Positions 1 to 12,695 of a stretch of 60,647 nt of DNA are shown here, piece after piece; the stretch's first letter is position 1, and every line of letters begins with the position of its first letter. The translations under genes were made by a program, and so were the position numbers. The notes under the pieces are model-generated. The model made no database searches. It saw only the letters and a program-made list of their open reading frames with translations, and had not been told where the DNA came from. Location of the stretch: positions 109,703-170,349 of the forward strand of contig JAKMXF010000331.1 in assembly GCA_024704765.1 (NCBI GenBank), in the 5' to 3' direction. The DNA is from Oopsacas minuta (taxonomy: Eukaryota > Porifera > Hexactinellida > Lyssacinosida > Leucopsacidae).

Positions 1-379
1 GATAGAATATATTGCAATATATAGATTGACATGTTAAATTATATTATTTATTATGAGTTATTAAATACAATTATCAAATACCTACCACCTTCTGTCCAAG
101 TAATATTATTATAAAATATTTATATACACCTGTCCATTTTTGGCATTTTGGATAATTATACATATTGTAAATTTGTCATACGTAGTGGGAACATGGTTTA
201 CATGTTATCAAACAAATTCACTACTTTCTAGAATCCAACTCTAAATTGACTTGTTTATTCAGTACGTATACGCATAGTTAGTCTAAAGTTGAATTACATT
301 ACATCAGTTAGTGATAATTAGGTGATGAAAGTGTATAGAATTCGAAAAAGTCAAATGACAGAGAAGTAAGATTACTTTA
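1..379. other. AT-rich sequence, no feature seen
   Basis: No reading frame, terminal repeat or RNA gene could be recognised in this stretch. Confidence 0.4.
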
Positions 380-577
380 GGGTCAGAATCCTACGACAAT
401 AATACATTACATGCGGGTCAGAATCCTACTACAATAATACATTATATACGGGTCATAATCCTACGACAATAATACATTTTGATGCGGGGCAAAATCCTAC
501 GCATAGATTACATCGTAGGATTTTGACCCGCATCATGGATATGCTATTGGGATTTTATATTACGGGTCAAAGTCCTA
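380..577. repeat. 35-bp tandem repeat that turns into a hairpin
   Basis: Three direct copies of a 35-36 bp unit run from 380 to 485; each starts with GGGTCAgAATCCTACg and continues with a CAATAATACATT stretch. A fourth, shortened copy (481-501) is followed after a 12-base gap by its reverse complement (514-534), giving 21-bp arms with one mismatch. A further copy of the motif (GGGTCAAAGTCCTAC) is at about 563-577. The arrangement fits the end of a foldback or satellite-like element. No coding sequence overlaps it. Confidence 0.75.
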
Positions 578-1984
578 CACAACAGCACTCTAGCCAATTT
601 ATAAACCTTGTAGTTGAAATACATTGAGTATATGGTGAAATAATGACAACATTAGTGCGGTAGCGAAATCAGATGTGGGTGATGGAGGTGAAACATGTTT
701 CCAACTAACAGTGGCTTTGGTTTTTTGAACTCACCAGGGGTTCAAGAGGGCTACAATTCAACGAAATATGTATTTCATATACCTAAAAACCATAGTACAT
801 GTAAGCAGGATTCTATGCAGGATGTCAAATTTCGGGGGGAGCATTTGAAAATCAAAATGTTATCAATTATCAAATACTGAAGAACAGTTAAATACCAAAC
901 TTTAAATTAAATTATTAATCTTGAAGATTTCCATTAAGTACTAGTAAAAACACAATATATTTTGCTAGTTGTTTCGAAACGCATCGGTAGAAACTATTGC
1001 TCAGACTCAGATTCATTGTTTGAATCAGTGCCACTACCATCAGTAAAAAGCTAATGGATAACACTGCTCAACAATTTTTTTCATTATTTGTTGCATGAGA
1101 TTTTTTAACTGATTCTATATAATTTTGGGATGCTGATTTCAAATCTGCAATCAGTTACTTTCTGCATACTCTAGTTTTCATGCAATCGACAATTTAAATT
1201 TTCTCGTTTGTGGTACTTATTTAGTCATAAATCTGATCTCCACCAAATTCTTTTTTTATCTATCAAGCCATTTTTCTTTTTGTATGTATCATTCTGGATC
1301 CATTGTGAACATTTGTTAATCATAGCTGAATGATGAGCACGTGGTATTTGAGTATTTTGCAGGCCTGATTACTCAACAGATTTTCAAAGTTAAGGCTACT
1401 TGTTTATGCTTTGTCTATAACATGGTACTAGTGTCTCAGATAGAAGCTTTCTAGTTGTAGCCGATTGCTGTTTAAGTGCATTGAAGAAGTTCGCAATGAG
1501 TTGTGCTTATCAGCCCGAAGCTTCCTGTTGAAAGCCCCACGTTATCAAATTTTATCACCATACTGCATTCCTGTTTTATTGTCCACCTGCGTTAACGCCT
1601 GTTGACCATTTCGTTATACATTCGCAGTTAGTCACTCCACGAGATACAAGAAATATTACAAAGTTAGAATACTTGATTGTAGTGAAGTATTGTGGATAGA
1701 TGCAGCAGAATAGGCATTTAAGCTTTATTTTCCGCTCGTCTGCTGGTAGCCTTAATTAGAATCAAGGTTTTGTTATTAAGTTTGTTTTGTGTTAAGTTAC
1801 GTAGACATCAACAGACTTTCTTTCGATTCTTAACTCTTCAAATTTGATCATGGATTCTACCAATAGACATAAATGCAAAAAATAACCCTGATTCATTTTG
1901 TTACATCTGTGGTGTGTACACGCTTTCACTTTAAAGACGAAATATAACATCGTTTGTGAAGCGTGCCTACATAGTATACTTTGG
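578..1984. other. Long gap, only weak coding-like scraps
   Basis: A 61-codon frame at 695-880 (plus) resembles nothing I know. On the minus strand near 965-1045 an acidic, Ser/Asp/Glu-rich tail ending at a stop can be read, which could be the end of a dead transposase. I could not assign a family. Confidence 0.3.
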
Positions 1985-3502
1985 CATCCCTCTTGGTGAT
2001 CAAGAGAGGAAATGATCTCTTCATATTGTGTGCCACAACTACGAATAAATGCTCCGAGACTGGAGAAAGGAAAGCGAAAGGGTCTGCCTTTTGCCATTCC
2101 AATGGTGTGGCGTGAACCCCAAGACCACACGACTGACTGCCACTTTTGCATGGCCATTACAAAAGGTGTTGGCAAGAAGAGCCGACAAACGCTTACTTAT
2201 CCTAGTATACCATCAGCTATACGACCTGTCCCGCAATTTGATAGACTTCCTCCTCCAGTCTTTAGTGGCTTGCTTTTCCTGATGATGAAGAAACTGAATT
2301 GGAAAGGGAAGAGATCGTAGAAATGGAATATCAAAAAACAGACACAGAATCAGAATCTGAAGATTCTTCTTGTGAAACCAGAGTAACTGTCCAGCAGTTT
2401 AATCAATCAGAACGGAATGACTTAGTACGTGATTTAGATCTGCACAAGCAAGCAGCTGAGCTCTTAGTCTCCAGGCTCAAAGAAAAACAGGTGCTGGATC
2501 GATCTGTAAAGGTTTCCTTCTCGAAAAAGAGAAGAACTCCTCCTACCCTATTTTTTCAGTGGAAAATAAGTTGGTATATTGCAACGATATTCCTGGTCTT
2601 CTCGGACAACTGGGTATCTCCTCATATGATCAAGGAGAATGGCGATTGTTTTTGGACAGTTCCAAGCGCAGCCTCAAGTGTGTTCTTTTACACAATGGAA
2701 ATGTTTATGGAGCTGTTCCAGTTGGTCACTCCACCGTCTTGAAGGAACAGCATGATGACATTAGAATTGTTATGGATTTACTCGGATATCATGATCACAA
2801 CTGGATCATTTGTGTTGACTCAAAATGGTTAGTTTTCTGCTAGGTCAGCAAAAGGATACACTAAATTTCCATGTTAGCTGTGCATGTTGGACAGAAGAGC
2901 ACGTGAAACATTTCAAGCTGGCATGCCTAACGTAACACAGGACCAGATCGTAAACAGAGACAAAATTGTTTTTCCGCCCCTGCACATCAATCTAGGCCTC
3001 ATGAAACAGTTCGTTAAAGCCCTAAATCCTGACAATGAATCCTTTCATCATCTTGTGTATACTTTCCCTGCTTTGTCATATGATAAAATCAAAACAGGAG
3101 TGTTTGATGGACCACAAATACGTACACTTATTCGCGACAAAACTTCATTCAGAAAATGAATCTCAAGGAGAAAGCTGCATGGCTATCTTTTGTGGGTGTT
3201 ATACAGAACTTTCTTGGTAACAGAAAGGCTCCAAACTATGAAATGCTTTATCCAAGATGCTCTCAGGGTTTCGTGATTTAGGATGCAACATGAGCATAAA
3301 AGTACATTTTCTGTACAGCCACCTGGACAAATTTCCTGGAAACCATGGGACTGTCAGTAACGAACAGGGAGAGCGTTTCCACCAGGATCTTATGACAGTG
3401 GAAGAACGCTACCAAGGTCGATGGGATCGACATATGATGACAGACTATTGTTGGGGCATTGAACGTGATTGTCCTCACAAAGCGTACAAACGCAGAAGTT
3501 AG
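1985..3502 (+). pseudogene. Broken gene of an unclassified transposon-like family
   Basis: Conserved blocks lie in order on the plus strand but in shifting frames. They are a block with FAIPMVWREPQDHTTDCHFC (about 2012-2230), an acidic linker and RDLDLHKQAAELLVSRLKEK (2299-2500), a block with WRLFLDSSKRSLKCVLLHNG and WIICVDSKW (2559-2843), a block with FPPLHINLGLMKQFVKAL (2884-3159), and a last block with GCNMSIKVHFLYSHLDKFPG and NEQGERFHQD (3160-3502). From memory, proteins with these blocks are widespread in invertebrates as uncharacterised, multi-copy genes, which suggests a mobile family; I know no biochemical function. At least three frameshifts and a stop after WLVFC show the copy is dead. 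The region after CVDSKW, which normally continues into a Cys-containing block, is disrupted (2843-2890). No terminal inverted repeat was found. Confidence 0.65.
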
Positions 3503-4122
3503 AAGAGGAAATTTCGTCCAGAGTTGTAAAATATTTGAATCTCTTGCATCTTGTCATTTATCGCTTTAAATTACTATTGTAGATTGCCATCGTTCTTTTC
3601 TATGTCATTCTGTAAAAAAATCAATTTTTACATGCATAATAGCAGCAAAACTGTTGTTTTTTACATTTTTAAACATTTGTTGTCTATTTGTCTACAAATA
3701 CAATTTCTATTGGTAACATAAAGTTTTTTGGCATCTATTTTTGTTTTGAGGCTAGTTATTCAACTGTAAGCAGAGCATCATTTTGTCAAATCATGTCACT
3801 TTTTCAAAAAATTTGAATTTTGGGCAAAAAACATTAAAAATTTTGATTGCAAAAATCTAGAGCTTGCGGAAAATAACTAAGGTCGGATTCGGATTCAGCG
3901 CCACAAAATTAGGTCAAACAAGTGTTGGTAGAAATGCAACTAAATCTTTGTTGAGCAGCGTAATGAATTATATAAAAACAATGGGATGGAACTATTCTGA
4001 TAGCATATTCGAAGGCGAATTGCTTCGAGCAAATAATGTTGAATTATTTACATTATTCTATATTTAGCGGAATAAGTAGTATACATAATTGATATTTTAT
4101 GGTGGAAAAAATATATTTGCCC
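3503..4122. other. AT-rich gap
   Basis: This follows the broken gene above. T-rich runs are common. A 67-codon frame at 3864-4067 (plus) matches no family I recognise. No terminal repeats seen. Confidence 0.35.
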
Positions 4123-4263
4123 TTATAGTGTACATGTTTCAGTAATCATTAATAGAAATCGGTACTTGTAAGTTACAATGGCTAAGATACAACAATGAAA
4201 ATTGATCAATATTTTAAAAATTAAGAAAAAAGATAAATTCTTGGGTCTAAACTGAGAATTTAC

Positions 4264-4736
4264 CTTAATAGTTCCATCTTTAGATCCTGAGATAAAACCA
4301 CGCGAATTCGATGAAATAGTTAAAACAATTGATTCATGCGATTTCTTCATTGAAGAGATGATTTTGCAATCTTTGAAAATATATATATCGCCATTACTGG
4401 TACCTGCATAGGTATGAGTGCCATCTGGTGATATAGCTATTGAGAATATGGTTTGCAAGAGATTATCTTTACCAAATTGTCCAGGTTTAACTACCAAAGT
4501 ATTCCCCTTTAATGTCCAAAATTTGATGTTTCTTACTCCAGATGTTATCAACGCATTATTAAGATTTGAAAAGGAAATATCTAAAATGCGGTCACCTGAA
4601 ATAGCTTCAGTAAGTAAAATTCCTTCAAACCAATTCCATACAGAGACAGAATGTTTGACAGTAAGGTTTGCGGATGCTAAATATTTGCCATCAGGAGAAA
4701 AAGCAAGTGCACAGAATCCAGAATTATCAGAATTCC
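4264..4736 (-). CDS. EML5/6-like protein, second coding exon (WD40 repeats)
   Basis: This exon encodes 157 codons of WD40/TAPE-type beta-propeller. Visible blades include CALAFSPDGKYLASANL with VSVWNW, ILDISFSNLNNALITSGV with IKFWTL, and SIAISPDG with GDIYIFK. The order and the phrases IKFWTLKGN and QFGKDNLLQTI match the first propeller of EML5/EML6-type microtubule-associated proteins. The acceptor is TTTTTTGTATTTTAG before 4736 and the donor is AAG|GTAAAT after 4264. Phase 1 of the first exon (13571) joins phase-correctly to this exon across an 8,834-bp intron; the joined codons read K-G-N-S. The exon ends in phase 0, so later exons must lie left of 4263. I found none before the window edge. 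EML proteins bind microtubules and act in the cytoplasm. Confidence 0.85.
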
Positions 4737-5045
4737 CTAAAATACAAAAAATTAATGAAGACTTCAAAAGTGGAAAGATTGAAAACATTCTACCTAAAAT
4801 TTAACATATCAATGCATTCAATGGCAAAAAGTTGTTGAGTAAGAAATCAACAACAATAACACAATAAGAGAGAAGATTTTCTTAAAGCGGTACGACTCCG
4901 AGTTCCATTGTATTGTCAATAGGCTTATGATTGCTACTGACATCCTTATTCGTTCATTATTTGCATACTAATTCAAAAGCTAGCAATGCCAAACTGATAC
5001 TTTGCAAAATAAAAATAAAAATTTCGTTTGCAATAAAATGAAGTA

Positions 5046-5215
5046 CAGTAGAACTCAGTTAGCACGTACCCTGGATAAGACGTATTTCGGCTTAGTACGT
5101 ACTAAATTTTATGAGCCAAAATTCATTATTACATAGGATTCTATGGAAATACAACTCGGTTAGTACGTACATTTTTAGACTTCCCGAGGGGGTACGCCTT
5201 ATCCGAGTTCTACTG
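5046..5215. mobile_element. Pogo/Tigger-like MITE, 170 bp
   Basis: The ends are CAGTAGAACTCAGTTAGCAC and, reversed, CAGTAGAACTCGGATAAG, flanked by TA on both sides. Inner copies of AGTACGTAC and a CCCGAGGGGGTAC block recur in the copy at 7713-7864. There is no coding capacity. Confidence 0.75.
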
Positions 5216-5648
5216 TATATGTAGTGAAGATATAGAATAGATACTCATTCTAAACGACCTATGCGTTCCAAACTAATATACACAAAATTTTTAAATATAT
5301 CGCGAATAAATTTTTGAAGCAAAGTATAAAAAGTGAGTACGGAGTTGGGAAAACATGGAATAAAATTGAGATCGTTCACGAGTGTGAAGTTAGCCTAGTA
5401 TTCGACCATGTAAACTTCAATCACTAATTTAATCACTTGTACACCTCTGATTTAAACTTAATTGTTATCATTCGATAGAAGATTGTTGGACGTTTTAAGC
5501 AATATAAATAAATTTGAAAATTTTCACTTCTAAGTCAGTTATTTTGTCAATGTGAGTATGCACAGTGTGGCAAAATGGCGATTATGGGGTTATAGGTCTT
5601 GCACTGAAGATATATGGCGAAATGGTGTCATATATAGTAAATCGACCG

Positions 5649-5869
5649 GGGCTGTATCAACTCATTTTGAGTTGGCAAAATCAACTCATTTTATTCAATG
5701 AGTTGAATGAGTTGAAATGAGTTGGTTACATAAGCTAGATGAATTGAATAAGTTGAATGAGTTGGTTACATCCAAATGAATGAGTTGAATGAGTTGGCAC
5801 AATAAAAATGAATGAATTGGTAGAAAAAAATGAGTTAATTTTGCCAACTCAAATTAGTTGATACAGCCC
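5649..5869. mobile_element. MITE with AATGAGTTG tandem core, 221 bp
   Basis: Inverted ends of about 44 bp begin GGGCTGTATCAACT on both sides and include GAGTTGGCAAAAT. The inside is built from repeats of AATGAGTTGAATGAGTTGG. The flanks agree at only four of eight positions (ATCGACCG and TGAAACCG), so hAT membership is a guess. Confidence 0.7.
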
Positions 5870-7084
5870 TGAAACCGACTCCGTAGATTTCCAAAATGGC
5901 ACCAGAGTTTAATCACACTTCTGGAAATGGTACTATAACGTAATCTGTAGTATTTTGATTTAATTAATAATATGGTTCAATAATAAATGAGTTCTAAATT
6001 TGTGAGTGTTTTATATCAGCCAGCCCTATTTATTGATGAAATTGAATAACAATGCGTATACTGAATTGAATTCAGCATTAGATATTCCATAAAATAATAT
6101 TAATGAATTAGAAATACAGAAATTCCAAAATGTTATAACGAAAATTAAAATATTTCAAATATACATTTCATCCGAATCGGTGTGCCCCATACACAGTATG
6201 AAATATAGAAAGATTACTATTCGAAATTGTCGACTATTCAACTAGCAATTATTTGCATTGTAAGATAGGGGACTTAAAAGGTAGGTCAAGGAGCTGAAAT
6301 TTGGATAAAATAGACTGCTAAAAATGCTCAAGAATGAAAATTAAACCTTTAATTTGTTTGCAAACGAGTTAAAATTAATCACATAATGCATATGAATACT
6401 GATAAATGCCATTGAATTACCGAAAATCCAGGAATGCTGAAATATCGCAAGGGTATTTGAAGAATAAATATTTGTGGTTTTCAAGTTTCAAATTTCAAAT
6501 TTTAGTCTAAGTTTGAGACTTAGGTTAGATATGTTATAAAATCATTAAGTAACTAATAATAGCATATTTCTAGGTTTGAAATAGTATAGAATCGAATGAA
6601 AATCAGCTAGGGGTTATAACGAAATTCAATGGATTTATAGACATTCTAAACCAAACATACAAAAATCGATGTGGAATTACACAACATGCTATTTGCTATA
6701 TCTTGAACGCACACAATATATTCAGCATAGAATTACACATAACTTAGCTTATTCACTATAATAAGGACAACAGTAGAAGAGCTCTTCAATGAATTTGTCT
6801 ACGGCAGACAGTGTGGTGACTGATGATATCCTGGTAATGGTAACTTAACCCAATGGACACTTCTAAATTCTAAAACGCTTTTGTCTAATGTCAATCTTCT
6901 GGCTTGTCTTTCCGTACATTTTTTGTTTCATAATAATGAAGAAATTCTCAACAATTTTCAAGTATCATCAGATGTACTTTCTTCAGAATTTAAGCATGGG
7001 ACTGAATATTATCCACCCAATAAACTAATGCTGATATATAAGTAACATGTGAAGTTAAATTATCAACTACAGATTCCTTAGGTT

Positions 7085-7144
7085 CTGATTTGTACTCCCT
7101 ATTCGGACTATGTCCTGATTTGTACTCCCTATTCGGACTATGTC
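7085..7144. repeat. Perfect 30-bp tandem duplication
   Basis: A 30-bp unit starting CTGATTTGTACTCC occurs twice without a mismatch (7085-7114, 7115-7144). A partial third copy with one change follows (CTGTCTTGTAC). Perfect identity implies a recent event. Confidence 0.9.
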
Positions 7145-7712
7145 CTGTCTTGTACATGATCCCTTTAATATTACAATTTAGCAGGGTTGTTTGGTTTAAA
7201 CCAAAATCCGAGTTTTATCAAAATATCTTATTAAAATTCAATATTTTGATGTTTGTATTATTTTATCAAGCTGATTATGTCCATTCTGATATTATTATGT
7301 ATACATATCGAAAATCTATACATTTGTACAGTCAGGATCGCTTATTGTGAACCCCTTCATATGACTCGGCTTAATACATATCTTGCGCAAGCCGAAGAAT
7401 TGGGAGCTGAGGGGGTCGTTCATAATGAACAAATGTTCATATTAAGCCGGATGGTTCAGTCAGCTGTCGTACAAATCCGATTCAAATACAACAATCCAAC
7501 AAAATCCAAAACAATCCGATTAAAATAAAAAAATCTGATTTAAATCATGATTATTATCAACCCTGCAATTTAGGAATAATTTCAATTTATGACTACAAAA
7601 GTGTAGTTCAAAATTATACGACTGGTTCCTCATTCTAAACTCCTTCCTGTTTTATATTACACAGTACTGATTTATACGTTTAACTTGTTTAACAAATAAT
7701 AAAATGTATATA

Positions 7713-7864
7713 TAGTAGGACTAGGTTAGTACGTACTTTTCTCTAGACAGTTTATCAATCCTTGTACTAATTGGATAGGAAAAAGATTCGGATAAAGAGT
7801 ACTTCGGTTAGTATGTACTAACTTTTGTTTCCCGAGGGGGTACTTATTATCCGAGTTATACTCT
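7713..7864. mobile_element. Second copy of the pogo-like MITE, diverged
   Basis: The left end reads TAGTAGGACTAGGTTAGTACG; the right end, reversed, reads TAGAGTATAACTCGGATAA. The shared CCCGAGGGGGTAC block ties it to the copy at 5046-5215. It is flanked by TA. Confidence 0.65.
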
Positions 7865-8047
7865 ATTTAATCCATTACAATTTCCGATAAAAGATCAGAA
7901 ATATTTTAGTTTCAATTGTCTACTATTAATGTTTATGTTGCAACCAATTGCCGAAATTAGTTGGCCCAAAGAAATTAGATAATATACTGCAGACACCAGC
8001 AATTATGACTACATTTACTAACATAATAATTGAATTATTATTAAGTA

Positions 8048-8605
8048 CAGTGGAACCCCGCTTAACGGCCACCCCAGAATAGCGGCCACCTCGATATACC
8101 GGCCACCTCGATATACCGGCCACCTCGATATACCGGCCACTTTTAATGTCCCGTTTAATATACTATAGACATTAACATTAATTTATTTCAGAATTCTGGC
8201 CACTCCGCTATTCCGAATTATGACCATACATTTAGAACGAAACCCTATTTAACCTCAGAATTACTGCCAATCTTAACAATAGGGACCACTATTAGATGTT
8301 TGAAAACGAAAATCATTTCTTTGACAACTCAATAACAATACATTGGATTGTATACATATAAATGCAAAGCAGATTAATGAGACAGAAATTCATAGGTTAT
8401 TAATGGAAAAGACCATTTCTGCACGTTTTTCAGATAGCAAACAATCAAAGTTAGATGCACATTTTAACTAATAATTATGTATTAGCATGTTATAATTATT
8501 ATAGAATGGCGAAATATTAATAGAATATGGTTTCTTTCAAAAAGTTTTACAATTACGGCCATTTTTCTCGGTCCCGAGGGTGACAGTATTTCCGGGGTTC
8601 CACAG
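8048..8605. mobile_element. Pogo-like nonautonomous element with 17-bp minisatellite
   Basis: The ends CAGTGGAACCCCG and GGGGTTCCACAG are inverted repeats flanked by TA. Next to the left end the unit GGCCACCTCGATATACC is repeated three times (8084-8100, 8101-8117, 8118-8134). The CTCGGTCCCGAGGG motif near the right end recalls the smaller pogo-like MITEs here. There is no transposase frame. Confidence 0.7.
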
Positions 8606-8897
8606 TATTCTTTACTTAAAATTGGCTAAATCTATCCTTACAATATGGCCAGTTATGATTTATATACATATATGGATCCAAATGGGTTAATAGGTGTGTG
8701 ATTCTAGCGTATCGATCAATTTTTTACCACTCCCAGAAAATACCATCCATTTATTTACCATATCTGAAGTAAAAACCCAAATATCTGTTTGTAATAACAG
8801 TGCTGATGCGAATAACTCAACATCAGTTCCCAATGCTGAGTCATTGTGCATTTAGATTTAGTTATGTAATCGTTAACATTCCTATAATTAATTACAG

Positions 8898-9005
8898 ATC
8901 GTGAAGATTTGTTGCAAATAAACTTATTACATTCTTCCTTCGAATCAGAGTTGGAATTTGCATATAGAACTTTAACTCAATGGATTCAAAAAGAACATTT
9001 ACGGG
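8898..9005 (+). other. Exon-like 108-bp open segment
   Basis: The segment lies between a good acceptor (AATTACAG) and a donor (CGGG|GTAAAT) and stays open in one frame with equal entry and exit phase (2 + 105 + 1 bases). It encodes 35 full codons, including SSFESELEFAYRTLTQWI, with charged, helix-like composition. It is on the strand opposite the EML-like gene and just upstream of the broken hAT. It could be a host exon or part of a transposon; I do not recognise the peptide. Confidence 0.3.
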
Positions 9006-10535
9006 GTAAATATTATTAACCCATACCAATGCAAGAACAATTTTCCTTAACACACAAAACATGCAACTAGCTACTTAATTTACTCAATACTATATTACGT
9101 AACGAGTCGATATTTTTAATAACAAGTAAATATGCCTGTTCGTGAGAATATCAACACTTGCAGAAATTCTTCAGACAGAAATAATGATTTTTTATGGGTG
9201 CTTCATTTCACAATTGCACGTGGCCGGGCAGAATTCGGGAAGTCATTCGATGCTATCAGTCGGTTGAATGACAATGAAGATGGGAATTCTATACCACACA
9301 TTGTGAAGTCTTCTTCATCCGCCGGTTTTGCAAGCACGTATTGAAAAACGACTCAAAGATCACGAATTCTTCCACCCTCAGTTGCCATGCTGAAAATTGC
9401 AACAAGCTACATGGACTATCCCAACAACTCATCAGTAGCACCTTCAAGAAGCTCACTGTTCTGAGTGAAAAGCAAAAAAACAAGATCAAGAATGCAGAGT
9501 TAGGATTCTGCGTGATGGGACATCAATCCCTCAATTCTCTCCAAAATGAGGGACATATTGGCTTGCTGCAGACATTTGTAAACATCGCATCAAAAGTGGG
9601 ATGTTTCATGTGAAGGCCGTCTTGTTAAGGAGAAAGACCATTTCGGACTTTGGCAAACAGAAAGTAAGTTAATCCGTTGTATTTATTTATACGTATTTCA
9701 GAGTATGGTACGAGTTTCAATGGTAAAGCAATCGATTAAGTATTCATATCGATAATTCAAAGGAGTCTGATTGATTAGGAAATAAATAATGAGACTCCGC
9801 CCGCCCGCGTCCTCAGCGGAATTTCTTGCTGAAATAGGTTTATCATTAACAGTGGCCTAATATAATAAGCGAGCCAGACAATAAATATTATTTAACTTTT
9901 GTTAATTAGGTTGAATAGGTAAAGGAAAAACTAATTGAAAGGTTAGTTGAGCCCCAGAAAGCTGACAGTCTCTCGATTACGCTAGATCTATGGACAGATG
10001 ATTATCAACACAGCTTATATCTGGATGTCCACGCATTTTGGATCGATACCGATTTTGTACTGCAGCACTGTACCCTAACCATCCGTCACTTCGGTCCAAA
10101 TCCCCACACAACTGAAAACATCATATAGGCAGTTCATATTATCCTGTCGGAGTACAATATTGATATCTAATTGATAACTTCCACCACAGAGCATGGTTCC
10201 AACATTGTCTCAGCTTTCAACATATGCGAAACTTGTGCAAGGTACAAGCTTGAAACCATAATGGGCCAGTTGCTTATCATTTGATATTGGCATAGTATAA
10301 TACTTGATACAATATATATTTTAGATTGGATTGTATGGCTCATCGTCTTCATACTTGTTGGACAACGATATGGTCGAATGTATGTATACAAATCTAAAGC
10401 TGATGGAATACAACCATGCAACCGCAGCTTTGACCAAATACTGCAACCAAGCAAGTGGAGTTAAAGAACAGCTCCCGGAATCAAATAAAAAAAGGCAGCA
10501 GAACCAGGTTTTTAATATTTCTCTTTGTGTTATTT

Positions 10536-10588
10536 GGCATATTTGATTATATTACATGTTACATTCATGTAGTATAATCAAATATGCC
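10536..10588. repeat. 23-bp arm hairpin inside the hAT remnant
   Basis: The arms 10536-10558 and 10566-10588 (GGCATATTTGATTATATTAC and its complement) match with one mismatch around a 7-base loop. It sits between two hAT coding blocks, so it is either intronic or a tiny inserted foldback. Confidence 0.7.
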
Positions 10589-10849
10589 ACCTCTTAAATA
10601 CATCACCCTTATTTAGGAGGTGGCAAGGTCTTATTGACCGTGCACGTTCCATTGATGCGGGATACGATTGCCTTCTGCGAATACTTTCCGAGCCGCACAG
10701 AAACCGACTAATGCTGATCGCATGAATCGACAGCAAACTAAACTCTGACATCCTCACATTTATGGATCATTTCGGCAAATTATTAGAGATTTAAATTCAT
10801 AATTTTCTATCGTAATTGTAGCCTTAGTTTACGAAGTGGACCTTCATGT

Positions 10850-10872
10850 AAATATATATATATATATATATA
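10850..10872. repeat. Short (TA)n microsatellite
   Basis: About 11 TA dinucleotides in a row within the hAT remnant. Confidence 0.85.
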
Positions 10873-12695
10873 AGTATACAATTTTATAATTATGTACAAA
10901 TTAAACTAAGACATTTGTAATAAGTAATATTATAACTCTAGATTCTGCAGTCCAGTACAATACCTACAATCAACTATACAGTTCTGGTATACTACAAGGC
11001 TGTGGCGTTCGCTCAAACAAGTGAATGTGACAGCCTAGAAATTGCTAAACAAAGAAAGAGTTGATCATTCACTTAAATGTAAAATATTTCGAGGAATCTC
11101 TCAAGACTCACCACTGGCTGTCAACATTCCTCTACCCAATGTTCAAACGTTTTGATTTCCTTCCAAACATCACCTATGCTTATCTATTCAAGGCTCAACT
11201 TCTAGTTGACCTTGAGTTATGGATAATGAATCAGATGGATAACATCGTCAATCGTGCTACTTTCGATCAGAGAAGTGAGCCAACTAACAAACGACAATGT
11301 GTGTCAGCTGGAAACGAGCACATCTTTTCTGACTTGCGGGATGGCGCAACTTCAGGGATCTCAGTTACCGAAAACTCTCCATATCCACAGCAAGAACAGT
11401 GCAGACAGGTGGGTTATCATTATATATATAGAGGATGGAATCCGATGGATGCAAGATCTTTTGATTGATTATTTATAAATATATCTGATATGTTTTAGGA
11501 ATTTGAAGACTACAAGACTATGTCACCAGCATTATCGAATATAACTGAAGATAACAACCCTCTTATCTTCTGGAGAGAAAATCAAAGGAAATTTCGAATT
11601 CTAAGCCGATTGGCAAAAATGTTGTTTGCGGAACAATGTTCTAGTGCACAATCAGAACGTGATTTCTCATCCTGTGGCAAACACTCACTGAGCGGAGAAG
11701 TTTACTTTCGCCAGAAACAGTGTAGGCGCTGGAGATTTAATATTCAACCGAAAAACATCAAAAGAAAACTTGTTTGACTAAGATTAGTCACAAAGTCTAC
11801 AAAACATATACCTAGAGGAATTTCAGTTGATACTACACTTTTTTCCACTTCGGGTTCGGATCGGGTCGGGTTCTGAAAAGTGGACCCGATTCCAACTCTG
11901 CTTAAAATTTCTAATGTTATTTTTACAATTAAAGGACGCATTATATGGAAATTGTCGATACTCCTTGTGAGACAATATGAAAGAGAAGAAAATAAACGAT
12001 TTCCATCTCCGGGAACATTGAGCGTTGGAATACGATTTCTTAGATTTGAATTTTCAGGACATCTCGAAAAATCTTTAGAATTTATGTTGCATACGCGTAC
12101 ACACGATTAAAATCAAAATTTGGAATTTTGTATAGTCATGATGACGGAATACTCCCATGATGAGTTTATATCCAGTGAAGATTATGATGTCAGAACGTGT
12201 GACATATTGAGGGGTCCCTGTGATTAAAATTTCAAACTCAATCATGTATATTGGCTGAGCAGTGGTTAATAATTAGATTTATCAAAAATCCAAAAAGGTG
12301 AACATTACGTCATAATTACGTCATATGTGTGAATTTTAGTCCAAGACTAGAAGCTCCCCGAGCCAGACCCAAAATGCCCCTGTATAAAAATATTCTGCCA
12401 CATTCCTGAAATCTTTAATGAAGCACCTATGGGAAGATACCCTAAAGCTATGGACTATGTAAAACGTCGGTCCGTTCGGGGATTGTGGGCCGTGGGAAAA
12501 TCGAATTAACATGAAAATTGGTTATAATCTGCATTTTGAGTTGGAGATTTGCACGGTTGCACCTCGGCCATTCAATTTACTAAAGTGAAAGTTGTCAGGG
12601 CTAATTGTGCAGGTAAAGGTCAATTTTGTGATTTTCAGAGTCATAAAGTTATAAATTCCAGATTTCTATTAAGGATAATCCATAGCATTTTATAT

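Larger units (their letters stand above)
9180..11770 (+). pseudogene. hAT transposase, spliced and broken
   Basis: hAT blocks appear in order. VKEKLIERLVEPQ and SLSITLDLWTDD (9915-10010) are the start of the catalytic domain; a decayed EHGSNIVSAFN block (10190-10230) follows; then DCMAHRLHTCW (10325-10365), ALTKYCNQASGVKEQLPES (10420-10490), WQGLIDRARSIDAGYDCLL (10620-10680), a long block with FLYPMFKRFDFLPN (11061-11250), and the dimerisation block LSRLAKMLFAEQCSSAQSER (11600-11665). A one-base shift follows that last block, and two stops lie in the restored tail. AG and GT sites between blocks suggest introns at about 9667-9913 and elsewhere. Upstream sequence (9180-9650) is too decayed to show a BED finger. 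No ends were found. Confidence 0.75.

Noticed and set aside
1792-2175. 127-codon minus-strand frame
   Set aside because: It lies antisense to the conserved blocks of the broken gene at 1985-3502.
3864-4067. 67-codon plus-strand frame as a host exon
   Set aside because: No acceptor or donor consistent with its frame and no recognised motif.
4418-4804. 128-codon plus-strand frame
   Set aside because: It is the antisense shadow of the EML-like exon, whose WD40 sequence and splice sites are convincing.
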